Part shown: piece by piece, positions 9,224-18,606 of the stretch
Position numbering within the stretch: position 1 is the first letter of the stretch
Layout of the letters: each line of letters opens with the position of its first letter
Source: an uncultured Roseicyclus sp.
GTDB taxonomy: Bacteria > Pseudomonadota > Alphaproteobacteria > Rhodobacterales > Rhodobacteraceae
Direction of reading: 5' to 3'
Length of the DNA: 64,000 nucleotides
NCBI GenBank assembly: GCA_947491935.1
Contig: CANLLF010000001.1
Span: 868,001-932,000 of the forward strand
Program-made: the position numbers and the translations under genes
Notes under the pieces: generated by a model
The model's input: only the letters and a program-made list of their open reading frames with translations
Told to the model about the DNA's origin: nothing
The model's database searches: none

Positions 9224-9778
9224 ATGCGCAGATTTGCGATCCGCATTCTCACGCTGTTCACCATGGTACTGATGCCGGTTGCGGGACACGCACAAGCCGA
9301 GGATGTTCTGGTGACCGCGTCGGCCCAGGCCGATACCGCGCCCGAGGAACGGCTTGGCCCGGTCACGGGCTTTCCAATCCCACGCTATGTGTCGATCCGC
9401 GCCTCCGAAGGCAACGCACGCCGCGGGCCGTCGCGGAGCCACCGGATCGATTGGGTGTTCACCCGCCGCCACATGCCCGTGATGATCGTCGCCGAACACG
9501 GCCACTGGCGCCGCGTGGTGGACCGCGACGGGGCGGGCGGCTGGATGCATTACTCGCTGCTGTCCGGCGAACGGTCCGCAATTGTCGAGGTCGATATGCT
9601 GCCCCTTTACGCGCGGCCCGATACCGCTTCGGCGGTTCGCGCGCACGCCGAATTGGGCGTCACCGGTCGGCTTCGCGAATGCGACGTGGATTGGTGCCTG
9701 ATGGAAGTGGGCGGGTTCCGCGGCTGGGTTGATGCCCGCTCGATCTGGGGCGTCGAACCCGGAGAGGTCTTCGACTGA
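9224..9778 (+). CDS. Secreted SH3-like (SH3b) domain protein
   Basis: The 184-residue protein has a signal peptide (MRRFAIRILTLFTMVLMPVAG, cleavage near GHAQA) and then two SH3b-like units: YVSIRASEGNARRGPS with GHWRRVVDRDGAGGWMH, and MLPLYARPDTAS with DVDWCLMEVGGFRGWVDA. Bacterial SH3b domains often bind peptidoglycan or cell-wall ligands. A GAGG sequence lies upstream of the ATG. It is divergent from the hydroxyacid dehydrogenase gene and its stop abuts the stop of the next, convergent gene. Confidence 0.8.
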   Translation: MRRFAIRILTLFTMVLMPVAGHAQAEDVLVTASAQADTAPEERLGPVTGFPIPRYVSIRASEGNARRGPSRSHRIDWVFTRRHMPVMIVAEHGHWRRVVDRDGAGGWMHYSLLSGERSAIVEVDMLPLYARPDTASAVRAHAELGVTGRLRECDVDWCLMEVGGFRGWVDARSIWGVEPGEVFD

Positions 9779-10225
9779 TCATTCGGGTGATAGGCCCTGC
9801 GCGTCGAGCGCGGCCAGGCATCCCCGGATCAATGCCGCCAGCGCATCGTTACTCTCGGCGACAACACCGCTCGGCACGATGTGAGTGGCTTGCGGATTGT
9901 CCCGTTGAGTGCAGTCGCGGAACGCCCAGATATATGCTGCGTTGCAGCCCGCCTCGATCAGCTGATCCACATCGCTGTTGGCGGTCATGATCTCGGCCAC
10001 GTTGGCAAAGGCGGGCATCTCGCGTGGTTCGGCCTGCCATTCTTCGATCCGTTGCCTGACAGTCTCTCCCCGGCACATCCCACCGTCCCCGGCGCGCACC
10101 TCGGCCAGAAGCGCATCAAGCGGATCCGTCGGGGCAGCGGTTGCGAGCGGGGCGACAAGGACAATCAGGAGAGCGGTGATGCCCACCACATCATGCAATT
10201 GATGTACCATTGATCTACCCGGCAT
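9779..10225 (-). CDS. Hypothetical secreted protein
   Basis: This 148-residue protein has an N-terminal hydrophobic stretch (VVGITALLIVLVAPLATA) that looks like a signal peptide, then a mature helical domain with cysteines in GGMCRGE, AGCNAAY, RDCTQ and RGCLAA, which could form two disulfides. The start is either the ATG at 10225 or the one at 10210. The stop directly abuts the stop of the convergent SH3b gene. No family recognised. Confidence 0.6.
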   Translation of the reverse strand: MPGRSMVHQLHDVVGITALLIVLVAPLATAAPTDPLDALLAEVRAGDGGMCRGETVRQRIEEWQAEPREMPAFANVAEIMTANSDVDQLIEAGCNAAYIWAFRDCTQRDNPQATHIVPSGVVAESNDALAALIRGCLAALDAQGLSPE

Positions 10226-10246
10226 CTGGTTTCAGAGCGCGTAAGC

Positions 10247-12265
10247 TCACGCCACCTTGTCCAACCCCCGCCCCTTCAACAGCGCCTCGACCCCCGGCAT
10301 GCGCCCCCGGAAGGCCGTGTAGAGCACATCGGCCTCCTGGCTGCCGCCCGCCGAAAGAATATGCGTTTCCAGCGCTTTGGCCATCTCTGGATCGAACGGC
10401 CCGCCAGCCTCCTCGAAGGCCGCGAACGCATCTGCGTCCATCACTTCGGACCACATGTAGCTGTAATATCCGCTGGAATATCCATCACCCGCGAAGACAT
10501 GGGAAAACTGCGGGGTGCGATGCCGCATCTCAATCGCGTGGGGCATACCGATCCGGTCCAACGTCTTTTTCTGCGATGCCATTGGATCATCCGGCGCGTC
10601 GCCATCGTGAAAATCCAGATCCACCAGCGCCGACGCCACGTATTCCACGGTCGAAAAGCCCATGTCATAGGTCTGTGCCGCCAAGAGGCGGTCCAGCAGG
10701 TCCTTCGGCATCGGCTCGCCCGTCTCGACATGGGTCGCGAAATTCTCAAGCACTTCAGGCACTTCCAGCCAGTGTTCATACAGCTGGCTCGGCAATTCCA
10801 CGAAATCTCGCGCCACGGACGTGCCGCTGATTGAACTGTACGTCACGTCGCTCAACATCTGATGCAGCGCATGGCCGAACTCGTGAAACAGCGTCCGCGC
10901 GTCGTCGTAAGACAGAAGCGCCGGATCACCCTTCGCAAAATTGCAGACGTTCACGACGATCGGGCGCGTATCCCCACCCAGCTTCTTCTGAGATCGCATG
11001 GCCGAACACCATGCCCCCGATCGCTTTGATCCACGTGCGAAATAGTCACCAATGAAAACAGCCACATGTTCGCCATCCCGCGTGACCTCCCAGGCCCGGG
11101 CGTCGACGTGGTAGAGCGGCACGTCCAGCGGCTTGAATTCCAAGCCGAACAAGCGACTGGCGCAGTCGAACGCGGCCTTGATCATGGCTTCGAGCGACAG
11201 GTAGGGCTTCAACCCGGCCTCATCCAGATCATGCTCGGCCTTGCGCCGTTTCTCCGAATAATACCGCCAATCCCATGGCTCCAGTGGGCCGTTGACCCCG
11301 TCATCCACCATCATCGCGGCCAGCTTTTCGGCATCGGCCTCGGCCTGCGCCTTGGCGGGCTTCCAAACCGCCATCAACAGATCACGGACCTTTTTGGCAG
11401 ACCCGGCCATTTCCGTTTCCAGTTTGAAGGCCGCGAAATCCTTGTAGCCCAGAAGCTTGGCGCGTTCCTGCCGCAGGGCGAGGGTCTCGGCCGCGACCTC
11501 GCGATTGTCCGTCTCGCCGCCATTCGCACCGCGCGCCCCCCAGGCCCGATACGCCTTTTCGCGGAGATCTCGGCGCGGTGAGAACTGCAAGAACGGCACG
11601 ATCAGCGACCGCGACAGTGTGACGAACGGCCGGTCGGCCCCCTTCTCCTCTCCCGCCGCGCGCGCGGCGTCGATGACGAAATCGGGCAATCCTTCCAGAT
11701 CAGCCTCATCCAACTCCATGAACCACGCCCGCTCATCGGCCAGAAGGTTCTGCACGAACTGCGTGCCCAGAACCGACAGCCGCGCCATCACATCGGTCAA
11801 CCGCTCACGCGCCGCGCCTTCGAGCGCAGCCCCAGAGCGCACGAAGCCCCGGTGGCTCAGCTCCAGCACCCGGCGCTGTTCGTCCGTCAGATCAAGGGCA
11901 TCACGGCGCTGCCAAAGGTCGTCAATGCGGGCGAAGAGCTTGGTGTTGTTGCTGACTTCGGAGGACAGGGCCGACAGCTTCGGGGCAAATTCACGCTGCA
12001 ACTCCTCACGCTTCGGTGTCGCGTCTGACCCGGCAAGATTGTAGAACACGTTGGCGACGCGATGCAGAAGCCGGTCCGACAACTCCAGTGCCTCGATGGT
12101 ATTTTCAAAGGTCGGCGCCTCGGGATTGTCGGCAATCGCGTGTACTCCAGCCCGAGTCTCTTCGATCGCCACCTCCATGGCGGGCGCAAAATCCTCGTCC
12201 CTGATCTTCTCGAACGGCGGAAGCTCAAACGGCGTGGTCCAGGATGCGAGCAACGGGTTGGTCAT
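10247..12265 (-). CDS. M3 family metallopeptidase (peptidyl-dipeptidase Dcp / oligopeptidase A type)
   Basis: The 672-residue product matches thimet-oligopeptidase-like M3 enzymes in length and pattern. The zinc motif HEFGHALHQ sits near residue 460, with the downstream Glu helix (LPSQLYEHWLEVPEVL) and the C-terminal DGYSSGYYSYMWSEV and GGSQEADVLYTAF segments that form the substrate cleft. It cleaves short peptides in the cytoplasm or periplasm; no signal peptide is visible, so the cytoplasm is more likely. The ATG at 12265 has GGAG upstream; the frame extends further to 12328 without a better site. It follows the ABC permease by 74 bases. Confidence 0.9.
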   Translation of the reverse strand: MTNPLLASWTTPFELPPFEKIRDEDFAPAMEVAIEETRAGVHAIADNPEAPTFENTIEALELSDRLLHRVANVFYNLAGSDATPKREELQREFAPKLSALSSEVSNNTKLFARIDDLWQRRDALDLTDEQRRVLELSHRGFVRSGAALEGAARERLTDVMARLSVLGTQFVQNLLADERAWFMELDEADLEGLPDFVIDAARAAGEEKGADRPFVTLSRSLIVPFLQFSPRRDLREKAYRAWGARGANGGETDNREVAAETLALRQERAKLLGYKDFAAFKLETEMAGSAKKVRDLLMAVWKPAKAQAEADAEKLAAMMVDDGVNGPLEPWDWRYYSEKRRKAEHDLDEAGLKPYLSLEAMIKAAFDCASRLFGLEFKPLDVPLYHVDARAWEVTRDGEHVAVFIGDYFARGSKRSGAWCSAMRSQKKLGGDTRPIVVNVCNFAKGDPALLSYDDARTLFHEFGHALHQMLSDVTYSSISGTSVARDFVELPSQLYEHWLEVPEVLENFATHVETGEPMPKDLLDRLLAAQTYDMGFSTVEYVASALVDLDFHDGDAPDDPMASQKKTLDRIGMPHAIEMRHRTPQFSHVFAGDGYSSGYYSYMWSEVMDADAFAAFEEAGGPFDPEMAKALETHILSAGGSQEADVLYTAFRGRMPGVEALLKGRGLDKVA

Positions 12266-12339
12266 GGGCGGATCTCCTTTGCAAAAGACATAAGGCTCTA
12301 TTCCCCCGGCCAACAGCCCCGCCATCAATCATTCGCGAC

Positions 12340-13137
12340 CTACCGCCGCTCCGATTGCCGCATCCGCACCTCCAGCCGTCGCAACGCCAATGACAAACTG
12401 ACCGTCATCGTCAGATAAATCAGCGCCACCACGTTGTAGGTCTCGAAATACCGGAAATTCGACGCCGCCGTGACTTTGCCCAATTGGGTCACATCCAGAA
12501 CACCCAATACCGAAACCAGCGAACTGTCCTTCACCATCGCCACGAAGTCATTCCCGAGCGGTGGCAGGATGGTGCGGATCGCCTGCGGAAAGATGATGTG
12601 TCGAAACCGGTGCCAGCGGTTCAGGCCCAGGGCATTGGCGGCTTCGACCTGCCCCGCATCCACCGATTGCAGACCGGCCCGGAACACCTCGGCGATGAAG
12701 GCGGAATACCCAACGGCCAATGCGATGACGGCGCGCCAGAGCAGCGGGAAATCCCGGGTTCGGATCGCCTCCACCCCGAGGATCTCGGCCAGCCAGTTGT
12801 ATCCCGCCACGAGCGCAGGCGCGAAGACGAAGGCCACGTAAAGCAACAACACGATGATCGGTACACCGCGTACAATCTCGATGTAAAATCGCGCGATCTG
12901 GCGCACGATCAGGTGTCTGGACAGGCTCATCAGGGCCAGGCCGAGCCCCATCGTCGCGGCCATCCCGAAGCCCACCAGGGTCACGAAAATCGTGATGACT
13001 ACACCGCGCCTGAGGGTCGACGCGACTTGTAGATACACCTCGTCATTCGCCATCCGCCAAATGGCGAAGAGGGCAAGGCCGATCAGGGCGACCAGCCACC
13101 AGGGAAAATCGCGGTCATGCGGGGTGGGGGACATCAT
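12340..13137 (-). CDS. Polar amino acid ABC transporter permease (HisM/GlnP type)
   Basis: The 265-residue membrane protein has about five spans and the permease EAA loop near EVFRAGLQSVDAGQVEAANALGL, where EAAxxxG couples to an ATPase. FRHIIFPQAIRTILPPLGND is the conserved stretch after it. It lies 42 bases after the substrate-binding protein gene. No ATPase gene is present nearby, so an ATPase encoded elsewhere must serve it. Confidence 0.88.
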   Translation of the reverse strand: MMSPTPHDRDFPWWLVALIGLALFAIWRMANDEVYLQVASTLRRGVVITIFVTLVGFGMAATMGLGLALMSLSRHLIVRQIARFYIEIVRGVPIIVLLLYVAFVFAPALVAGYNWLAEILGVEAIRTRDFPLLWRAVIALAVGYSAFIAEVFRAGLQSVDAGQVEAANALGLNRWHRFRHIIFPQAIRTILPPLGNDFVAMVKDSSLVSVLGVLDVTQLGKVTAASNFRYFETYNVVALIYLTMTVSLSLALRRLEVRMRQSERR

Positions 13138-13179
13138 CAGGTCATGGCGCGCCGAGGCAGCCCCGGCGCGCCGAAGGGG

Positions 13180-13968
13180 CTACTGGCCCAGTGCGTAATC
13201 TACGAACCATCGTTGGTCGAGTTCTTCCAGCGTGCCATCCGCCCGCATGCTTTCGATACCGGCATCGATAGCCGCGACAAGCTCACTGTCATTGGGGAAG
13301 ATGAAGCCGAATTCCTCCGTGCCAAGCGGGTCCCCGATCATCTGCAATCGCTCGGGATTGGCACTCACATAGCCTTGCCCACCCGCGCTGTCGGCCAGCA
13401 CCATATCCACATCCCCCACGATCAGGGCCTGGATCGCCGCCGGGATCGTTTCAAAAAGCACGAGGCGCGGGTTCGCTTCGTCGCCGTCCAGCACATCGTA
13501 GACGCCCACATAGAACGGCGTTGTGCCAGCCTGCGTGCCGATCAGCAGGTCTTCATCGGCGGCGAAGCTGGCAGCATCGGTGAAGCGGTCTTCATCGGCG
13601 GCGACAAGCATCCGCATCTGGCTGACCATGTAGGGCGCGCTGAAATCTACCAGTTCATCCCGGTCTTCTCGGATGGTAATCCCGGTCATGCCCATATCGT
13701 ATTGTGCTTCGGACACGGCAGGGATCATTGCGTCCCAGCTGATATTCTCGATCACCGGCGTAAAATTCAGGCGCTCCGCCAGAATCTCCAGCGCATCGTA
13801 TTCCCAGCCGATCGCCATGCCGGTGACGGGATCGACGAATTGCAGCGGCGGGTAGGCGTTTTCGGTGACGACCACCACTTCTTGACCGCCCAGATCGGGC
13901 AGGTGCCCATCTGCAGCGGCGGCAAAGGGCAATACGGCGGCAAGGGCCGCGGCAGCAAAACGGATCAT
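13180..13968 (-). CDS. Amino acid ABC transporter substrate-binding protein
   Basis: Starting at the ATG at 13968 (GGAGA upstream) gives a 262-residue protein with a clean signal peptide, MIRFAAAALAAVLPFAAA. The mature part is an SBP_bac_3 domain: VVVTENAYPPLQFVDP, GWEYDALEILAERLNF, the MGMTGITIREDRDELVDFS strand and the IGTQAGTT hinge. Its ligand is probably a polar or hydrophobic amino acid. It lies 67 bases after moeB and 42 bases before its permease. Confidence 0.88.
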   Translation of the reverse strand: MIRFAAAALAAVLPFAAAADGHLPDLGGQEVVVVTENAYPPLQFVDPVTGMAIGWEYDALEILAERLNFTPVIENISWDAMIPAVSEAQYDMGMTGITIREDRDELVDFSAPYMVSQMRMLVAADEDRFTDAASFAADEDLLIGTQAGTTPFYVGVYDVLDGDEANPRLVLFETIPAAIQALIVGDVDMVLADSAGGQGYVSANPERLQMIGDPLGTEEFGFIFPNDSELVAAIDAGIESMRADGTLEELDQRWFVDYALGQ

Positions 13969-14035
13969 CGGACATCTCCCTGATTGACTGGGCGCAGTAT
14001 GACGCAGCCCCCGGTGGCGGCAAGGGCCGTGGGCG

Positions 14036-15091
14036 TCAAACCTCGCTGCAAACGGCGCAATCGGCGCGGCGTTGCACATTGATCTGGCGGGTTTCGGCGT
14101 GGAGTGCATCATAGATCAGCATTCGACCCCGCAGGGATTGGCCCGCACCCGTGATCTCCTTGATCGCTTCCAGCGCCATCATGGAGCCGACAACGCCGGG
14201 CAGCGCGCCGATCACGCCGGTTTCGGCACAGGTGGCCGACAGGCCGGGAGCGGGTGCCTCCGGAAAGACGCAAGCCATGCATGGCGCGCCGCCCGCAGGA
14301 TCGTAGAGCGTCAACTGTCCTTCCCACGCCGAAATCGCGCCCGCAATCACCGGGCGGCCCAAGGCAATCGCTGCCCGGTTCACCCGATCGCGCACCGCAT
14401 AGCTGTCCGTGCCGTCGAGGATCAGGTCAAACTCCGCAAACAGGGTTTCGGCCACATCCTCCGTCAGTTCGCGATGATAGGGGTGCACCTCAATATGGGG
14501 ATTGATCGCCACAATGGCCGCCTGGGCCGAGAAGACCTTAGGCATGTCGATGCGCGCATCCACATGGGCAATCTGGCGCTGCAGGTTCGACAGGCTTACC
14601 GCGTCATGGTCGATCACCCCGATCCGCCCGACACCCGCAGCCGCCAGATACAGCAGCGCCGGAGACCCCAGGCCACCTGCGCCCACCACCAGAACCGACG
14701 CCTGCTTCAGCGCAACCTGCCCGGCACCCCCGATATCCGGGAGCATGATGTGGCGAGCATAACGTTCAGTCTCCGCGTCCGAAAAGGGGCCCTGCGGCTC
14801 GCTCGCTGTTTCCGCATGGCGGGCGGCTTCCAGCGTTTCCGCGCGTCCCCGCAGGCGTGTCAGAATCACGCGATAGGCCAGCACCATGGCCAGTACGACG
14901 CCCAGAAGCAGCCATTCCCCCAGCGATCCGCCTAAAGTCACTCGAACCGGATGCCCGTCGGGCAGCACAAGCTGCGCCGCCAGAACCGCAACATAGAGCA
15001 GCCCCAGCATATAAAGCCGCGCCTGAATGGGCGCTTTCATCAAATGCCCAATGCCCCACAGGGCCGCCGCCATCAACAGCACAAACAGCAT
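14036..15091 (-). CDS. HesA/MoeB/ThiF-family E1-like adenylyltransferase with N-terminal membrane segments
   Basis: This 351-residue protein activates the C-terminal glycine of a ubiquitin-like sulfur carrier (MoaD or ThiS type) by adenylation. Motifs are ERYARHIMLPDIGG, the ATP loop VVGAGGLGSP near residue 135, the Arg of NLQRQI, LDGTDSYAVRD, the catalytic-type Cys in SATCAETGV, and two CxxC pairs (CMAC and CAVC) for zinc. The first 80 or so residues are unusual: three hydrophobic segments (around 1-16, 27-43 and 58-75) that would tether the enzyme to the inner membrane. The start shares one base with the dut stop (TGATG). Confidence 0.85.
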   Translation of the reverse strand: MLFVLLMAAALWGIGHLMKAPIQARLYMLGLLYVAVLAAQLVLPDGHPVRVTLGGSLGEWLLLGVVLAMVLAYRVILTRLRGRAETLEAARHAETASEPQGPFSDAETERYARHIMLPDIGGAGQVALKQASVLVVGAGGLGSPALLYLAAAGVGRIGVIDHDAVSLSNLQRQIAHVDARIDMPKVFSAQAAIVAINPHIEVHPYHRELTEDVAETLFAEFDLILDGTDSYAVRDRVNRAAIALGRPVIAGAISAWEGQLTLYDPAGGAPCMACVFPEAPAPGLSATCAETGVIGALPGVVGSMMALEAIKEITGAGQSLRGRMLIYDALHAETRQINVQRRADCAVCSEV

Positions 15092-15549
15092 CAGCCGGTC
15101 CCCGTTGATCCGAACCCGCCGACACCGCGTGCCGTGTCGGGCAGTGCGTCCACGACCGTGAAATCGGTCTGCGCCACCGGCGCAATCACCGCCTGCGCAA
15201 TCCGCGCACCGTGTTCGACCATGAAGGGCGCATCACCCAGATTGATCAGGATCACCCCCAACGGCCCGCGATAATCGCTGTCGATCGTGCCCGGCGCGTT
15301 GGCCAGCGTCACGCCATGTTTCAGGGCCAGGCCAGACCGTGGGCGTACCTGCATCTCGAACCCACCCGGGATCGCCACGCGCAGGCCCGTCGGCACCAGC
15401 GCCCGCGCGCCGGGCTGCAACACCAGCCCACACCGGGCATCCTCGGCGAAATTCGCCCGCAAATCCGCACCCGCCGCGTCGGCGGTCGCGTAGTCCGGGA
15501 GCGCCACGTCCCTGTCGGCCCAGGCCTCGCGCATCACCTCAATTCTCAC
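15091..15549 (-). CDS. dut: dUTP diphosphatase
   Basis: The 152-residue product carries all five trimeric dUTPase motifs in order: [45 protein letters not shown] and the C-terminal [10 protein letters not shown] arm. It hydrolyses dUTP to dUMP and pyrophosphate. I chose the GTG at 15549 because GGGAGGG precedes it and the family N-terminus starts here; the frame is open to 15690 without support. The gene sits between coaBC and the MoeB-like gene and shares one base with the latter. Confidence 0.95.
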   Translation of the reverse strand: MRIEVMREAWADRDVALPDYATADAAGADLRANFAEDARCGLVLQPGARALVPTGLRVAIPGGFEMQVRPRSGLALKHGVTLANAPGTIDSDYRGPLGVILINLGDAPFMVEHGARIAQAVIAPVAQTDFTVVDALPDTARGVGGFGSTGTG

Positions 15550-15598
15550 GCGCGACCCTCCCCTTCCAATGGTCCCAAATACCCAAATTCCCGGCCCG

Positions 15599-16801
15599 TC
15601 AGCCGGCGCCAAGGGCCGTGGCGATGCGCGATGCCAACCACCGGGCAACCTCATCTTTCGGCAATCTAGGCCACTCTTCTGCGCCGTCATCGGTGATCAG
15701 GACAATCCGGTTTTCGTGCCCGCCCATGATACCCGTCTCCGGCGACACATCATTGGCCACGATCCAATCACAGCTCTTGCGCGCCCGTTTGGCGGTTGCA
15801 TTAGCGACCACGTCGTCGGTTTCAGCTGCAAACCCCACGACCAGCTTGGGTCGGCCTTCTCCCATCTGCGCCACGCCCGCCAAAATGTCCGGGTTCTCGG
15901 CAAATTCCAGTGCCGGGGCGGTGCCGGAGCCGTCCTTCTTCATCTTCGATCCGCTGGCATTCTCCACCCGCCAATCGGCTACCGCCGCCGCAAAAATCGC
16001 CGCATCCGCCGGGTGGGCCGCGGCAACCGCCTCGGCCATCTGGGCCGCCGTTTCCACCCGGATCACGTCTACCCCTGCGGGTGGCGGCACGCTGGCCGGG
16101 CCCGTCACAAAACTCACCCGCGCGCCCAGATCTCGCAAGGCCGCCGCCAAAGCCGTGCCCTGCGCCCCGGAGGATCGGTTGGCGATGTAGCGCACCGGGT
16201 CGATCGGCTCATGGGTCGGGCCGGAAGTGACGATGACGTGACGCCCCTTCATGGGGCCATCGCCCAACGCCGCATCGATCGCCGCGATGATGTCCAGCAC
16301 CTCCGACATGCGGCCGGGCCCGTATTCACCGCACGCCATGTTCCCCTCATCTGGGCCTGCAATCAGCACCCCGTCACCGCGGAGCATCGCCAAATTCCGT
16401 TGAGTGGCGGGATGCTCCCACATCCGCACATTCATGGCGGGCGCAATCAGCACGCGTTTGTCAGTGGCCATCAAAAGAGTCGAGGCAAGATCGTTGGCGT
16501 GTCCATGGGCCATTTTGGCCATCAGATCGGCCGTTGCCGGGGCGACGACCACCAGATCAGCGGCGCGAGATAGCTCGATATGGCCCATCTCGGCTTCATC
16601 GGTGAGATCGAACAGGTCACGGTAGACCTTCTGCGCAGCCAGGGCAGAGGTGGACAGCGGAGTCACGAATTCCTCTGCCGCCTTGGTCATAACCGGGGTA
16701 ACCGAGGCGCCTTGATCGCGCAGGCGTCGGATCAGGTCGAGCGATTTGAAGGCGGCAATTCCACCGCCGATAATCAGAAGAATGCGCTTATTGGTCAGCA
16801 T
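15599..16801 (-). CDS. coaBC: Bifunctional phosphopantothenoylcysteine decarboxylase/synthetase
   Basis: The 400-residue enzyme makes 4'-phosphopantetheine for coenzyme A. The N-terminal flavoprotein decarboxylase half includes [16 protein letters not shown], the active-site His in [30 protein letters not shown] and a Cys in [11 protein letters not shown]; the C-terminal synthetase half has [20 protein letters not shown] and VGFAAETDD. The ATG at 16801 has GGAGG upstream. It heads the minus-strand group coaBC-dut-moeB. Confidence 0.95.
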   Translation of the reverse strand: MLTNKRILLIIGGGIAAFKSLDLIRRLRDQGASVTPVMTKAAEEFVTPLSTSALAAQKVYRDLFDLTDEAEMGHIELSRAADLVVVAPATADLMAKMAHGHANDLASTLLMATDKRVLIAPAMNVRMWEHPATQRNLAMLRGDGVLIAGPDEGNMACGEYGPGRMSEVLDIIAAIDAALGDGPMKGRHVIVTSGPTHEPIDPVRYIANRSSGAQGTALAAALRDLGARVSFVTGPASVPPPAGVDVIRVETAAQMAEAVAAAHPADAAIFAAAVADWRVENASGSKMKKDGSGTAPALEFAENPDILAGVAQMGEGRPKLVVGFAAETDDVVANATAKRARKSCDWIVANDVSPETGIMGGHENRIVLITDDGAEEWPRLPKDEVARWLASRIATALGAG

Positions 16802-16955
16802 TTTGGCCCTCCGCGGCACGCGGGGCCACGTTAGGCGGGCGGCGCAGGCCCTTCAATCGGAATCGGGTTGGCGCGGGCTCCGGCCCTCCCAAAGCCTGCA
16901 ACGCAACAAAGTCTCCCAGTCGCCGTTCGCGACGTTCAGGACGTGTCGCAAATCC

Positions 16956-17072
16956 CTAGCGCACGTCGGCGATCAGAGCTGTATGCCGCCAGGACGGTTC
17001 GGGCCGTTGGGACATCTGGAGGGTGAAGACAAAGAGCGCAAGAAGCACGGCCAGCGGCGCATCATAGATCAA
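16956..17072 (-). CDS. Possible 38-residue membrane microprotein after rpoH
   Basis: A TTG at 17072 overlaps the rpoH stop codon and opens a 38-codon frame. The product starts with a hydrophobic stretch (APLAVLLALFVFTLQM) and ends in a polar tail with SWRHTALIADVR. The stop-start overlap and the membrane-like segment are the only support; there is no clear ribosome-binding site and the start codon is rare. I recognise no family. Confidence 0.25.
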   Translation of the reverse strand: MIYDAPLAVLLALFVFTLQMSQRPEPSWRHTALIADVR

Positions 17073-17950
17073 ACGGCGAGGAACGACCGGACTTCCTTCG
17101 ACTGCGCTTCCAATGTCTTGCGCATCTTGCCGAAGGCCGCGGCCTCAAGCTGGCGCACCCGCTCCTTGCTGAGGCCAAGTTCATCTCCAAGGCTTTCGAG
17201 TGTGCGAGGATCTTCACGCAGCTTACGTTCGCGCACGATGAACCGCTCGCGGTCGTTCAGAGCCTTCATCGACGTGATCAGCCATTCGCGCAATTGGGCC
17301 GTATCGTGGGAATGTTCCACCAATTCGGCGGCCTGATCGCTGTCATCTTCCAGCGTGTCGATCCATTCACGCCCCTCATCCTCCACGGATTGGGTCGCGT
17401 TCAGCGAGTAGTCGGAGCCCGCCAGTCGGCCTTCCATCATCTCCACGTCATGGAGCGGGACGCCCACTTCCGTGGCGATCATCTGGCGCAGCTGGTGCTT
17501 GTCGAGCGTCTCGCCCGCGGCCATCGCTTCGCGCTCCAATCGCGCCTGAACCCGGCGCATGTTGAAGAACAGCGACTTCTGGGACGACGTGGACCCGGTG
17601 CGCACCATCGACCAGTTCCGCATCACATGGTCCTGGATCGAGGCCTTGATCCACCACACGGCATAGGTTGAGAACCGCACACCACGGTCGGGGTCGAACT
17701 TGTCGGCGGCTTTCATCAGGCCAAGGCCTGCTTCCTGGATCAGGTCATTCATCGGCGCGCCGTAACGCTTGAACTTCGCCGCCATCGAAATCGCCAGCCG
17801 CATATAGGCCGTGATCAATCGATGCAAGCTTTCCTCGCACCGGTCATCGCGCCATGCATAGGCCAATCGCAATTCCGTCTCTGCATCCAGTAATTCCGCC
17901 TTCATCGCGCGGCGGGAAAGGGACTGGTCTCCGCCAAAGTCAAATGCCAT
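17069..17950 (-). CDS. rpoH: RNA polymerase heat-shock sigma factor
   Basis: The 293-residue protein has sigma regions 1.2-2.4 (YMRLAISMAAKFKRYG, DLIQEAGLGLMKAADKFDPDRGVRFSTYAVWWIKASIQ), a variable RpoH-type box following QKSLFFNMRR, and region 4 (ERFIVRERKLREDPRTLESLGDELGLSKERVRQLE). The QKSLFFN-type element marks sigma-32 proteins. Alphaproteobacteria of this family often have two RpoH paralogues; I cannot decide with certainty which this is. GGGGGG precedes the ATG. It is divergent from cobU. Confidence 0.92.
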   Translation of the reverse strand: MAFDFGGDQSLSRRAMKAELLDAETELRLAYAWRDDRCEESLHRLITAYMRLAISMAAKFKRYGAPMNDLIQEAGLGLMKAADKFDPDRGVRFSTYAVWWIKASIQDHVMRNWSMVRTGSTSSQKSLFFNMRRVQARLEREAMAAGETLDKHQLRQMIATEVGVPLHDVEMMEGRLAGSDYSLNATQSVEDEGREWIDTLEDDSDQAAELVEHSHDTAQLREWLITSMKALNDRERFIVRERKLREDPRTLESLGDELGLSKERVRQLEAAAFGKMRKTLEAQSKEVRSFLAV

Positions 17951-18054
17951 AACGACCCCCCGGTTCTGTTGACCTATTCGGACACGCTTGTTTGTCGTGT
18001 TTCAGAAGAGTTACGCAGGGAAAGACCGATCGGATCAGTTTTTGGGACATAAAA

Positions 18055-18606
18055 TTGCGCCTGCCCCCCCTCACCCTTGTTCTTGGTGGCGCGTCCAGCG
18101 GTAAATCCGGTATTGCCGAGCGCATGGTGCAGCAATCGGGCTTGGCAAAGGTCTATATTGCGACAGCCGAGGCCTTGGACGGTGAGATGGCGGACAAGGT
18201 GTCGGCCCATCGCGCCCGCCGCGCCGGTCAAGGATGGCGCACGGTCGAGGCCCCACGGGAGACGGCAGCGGTATTGTCGCAGATCGAAACCGGCGAGGTC
18301 GCGCTCCTGGATTGCATCAGCTTGTGGCTCACCAACCTGATGATCGATGGCGGTGATTGGGAGGAAGAAACCGATCTGCTGCTGGAGGTTCTGATCCAGA
18401 TGCGGGCGCCGGTGGTTCTTGTCAGCAACGAGGTGTCCGGCGGGATCGTGCCTGAAAACCGGTTGGCTCGCGCCTTTCAGCGCGCCCAGGGCGTCATCAA
18501 TCAGCGCCTGGCGGCCGAAGCCGATCTGGTTGTGCTGGTCACGGCAGGCCTGCCCCAGGTGCTGAAGGGCCAGCCGCAGCTCGACCCGGTAGATGAGCCG
18601 TGGTGA
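18055..18606 (+). CDS. cobU: Bifunctional adenosylcobinamide kinase / adenosylcobinamide-phosphate guanylyltransferase
   Basis: The protein shows the CobU/CobP pattern: P-loop LVLGGASSGKSGIAE at the N-terminus, then VYIATAEALDGEM, the guanylylated-His region AHRARRAGQGW, LLDCISLWLTNLM and the signature VSNEVSGGIVPENRLAR. It phosphorylates adenosylcobinamide and then attaches GMP in cobalamin assembly. The start is uncertain: the TTG at 18055 places the P-loop where the family expects it, while another TTG at 17992 is also open; neither has a strong ribosome-binding site. The next gene overlaps its stop. Confidence 0.88.
   Translation: MRLPPLTLVLGGASSGKSGIAERMVQQSGLAKVYIATAEALDGEMADKVSAHRARRAGQGWRTVEAPRETAAVLSQIETGEVALLDCISLWLTNLMIDGGDWEEETDLLLEVLIQMRAPVVLVSNEVSGGIVPENRLARAFQRAQGVINQRLAAEADLVVLVTAGLPQVLKGQPQLDPVDEPW

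Noticed and set aside
17951-18054. Cobalamin riboswitch upstream of cobU.
   Set aside because: The interval is only 104 bases and shows no B12-box.
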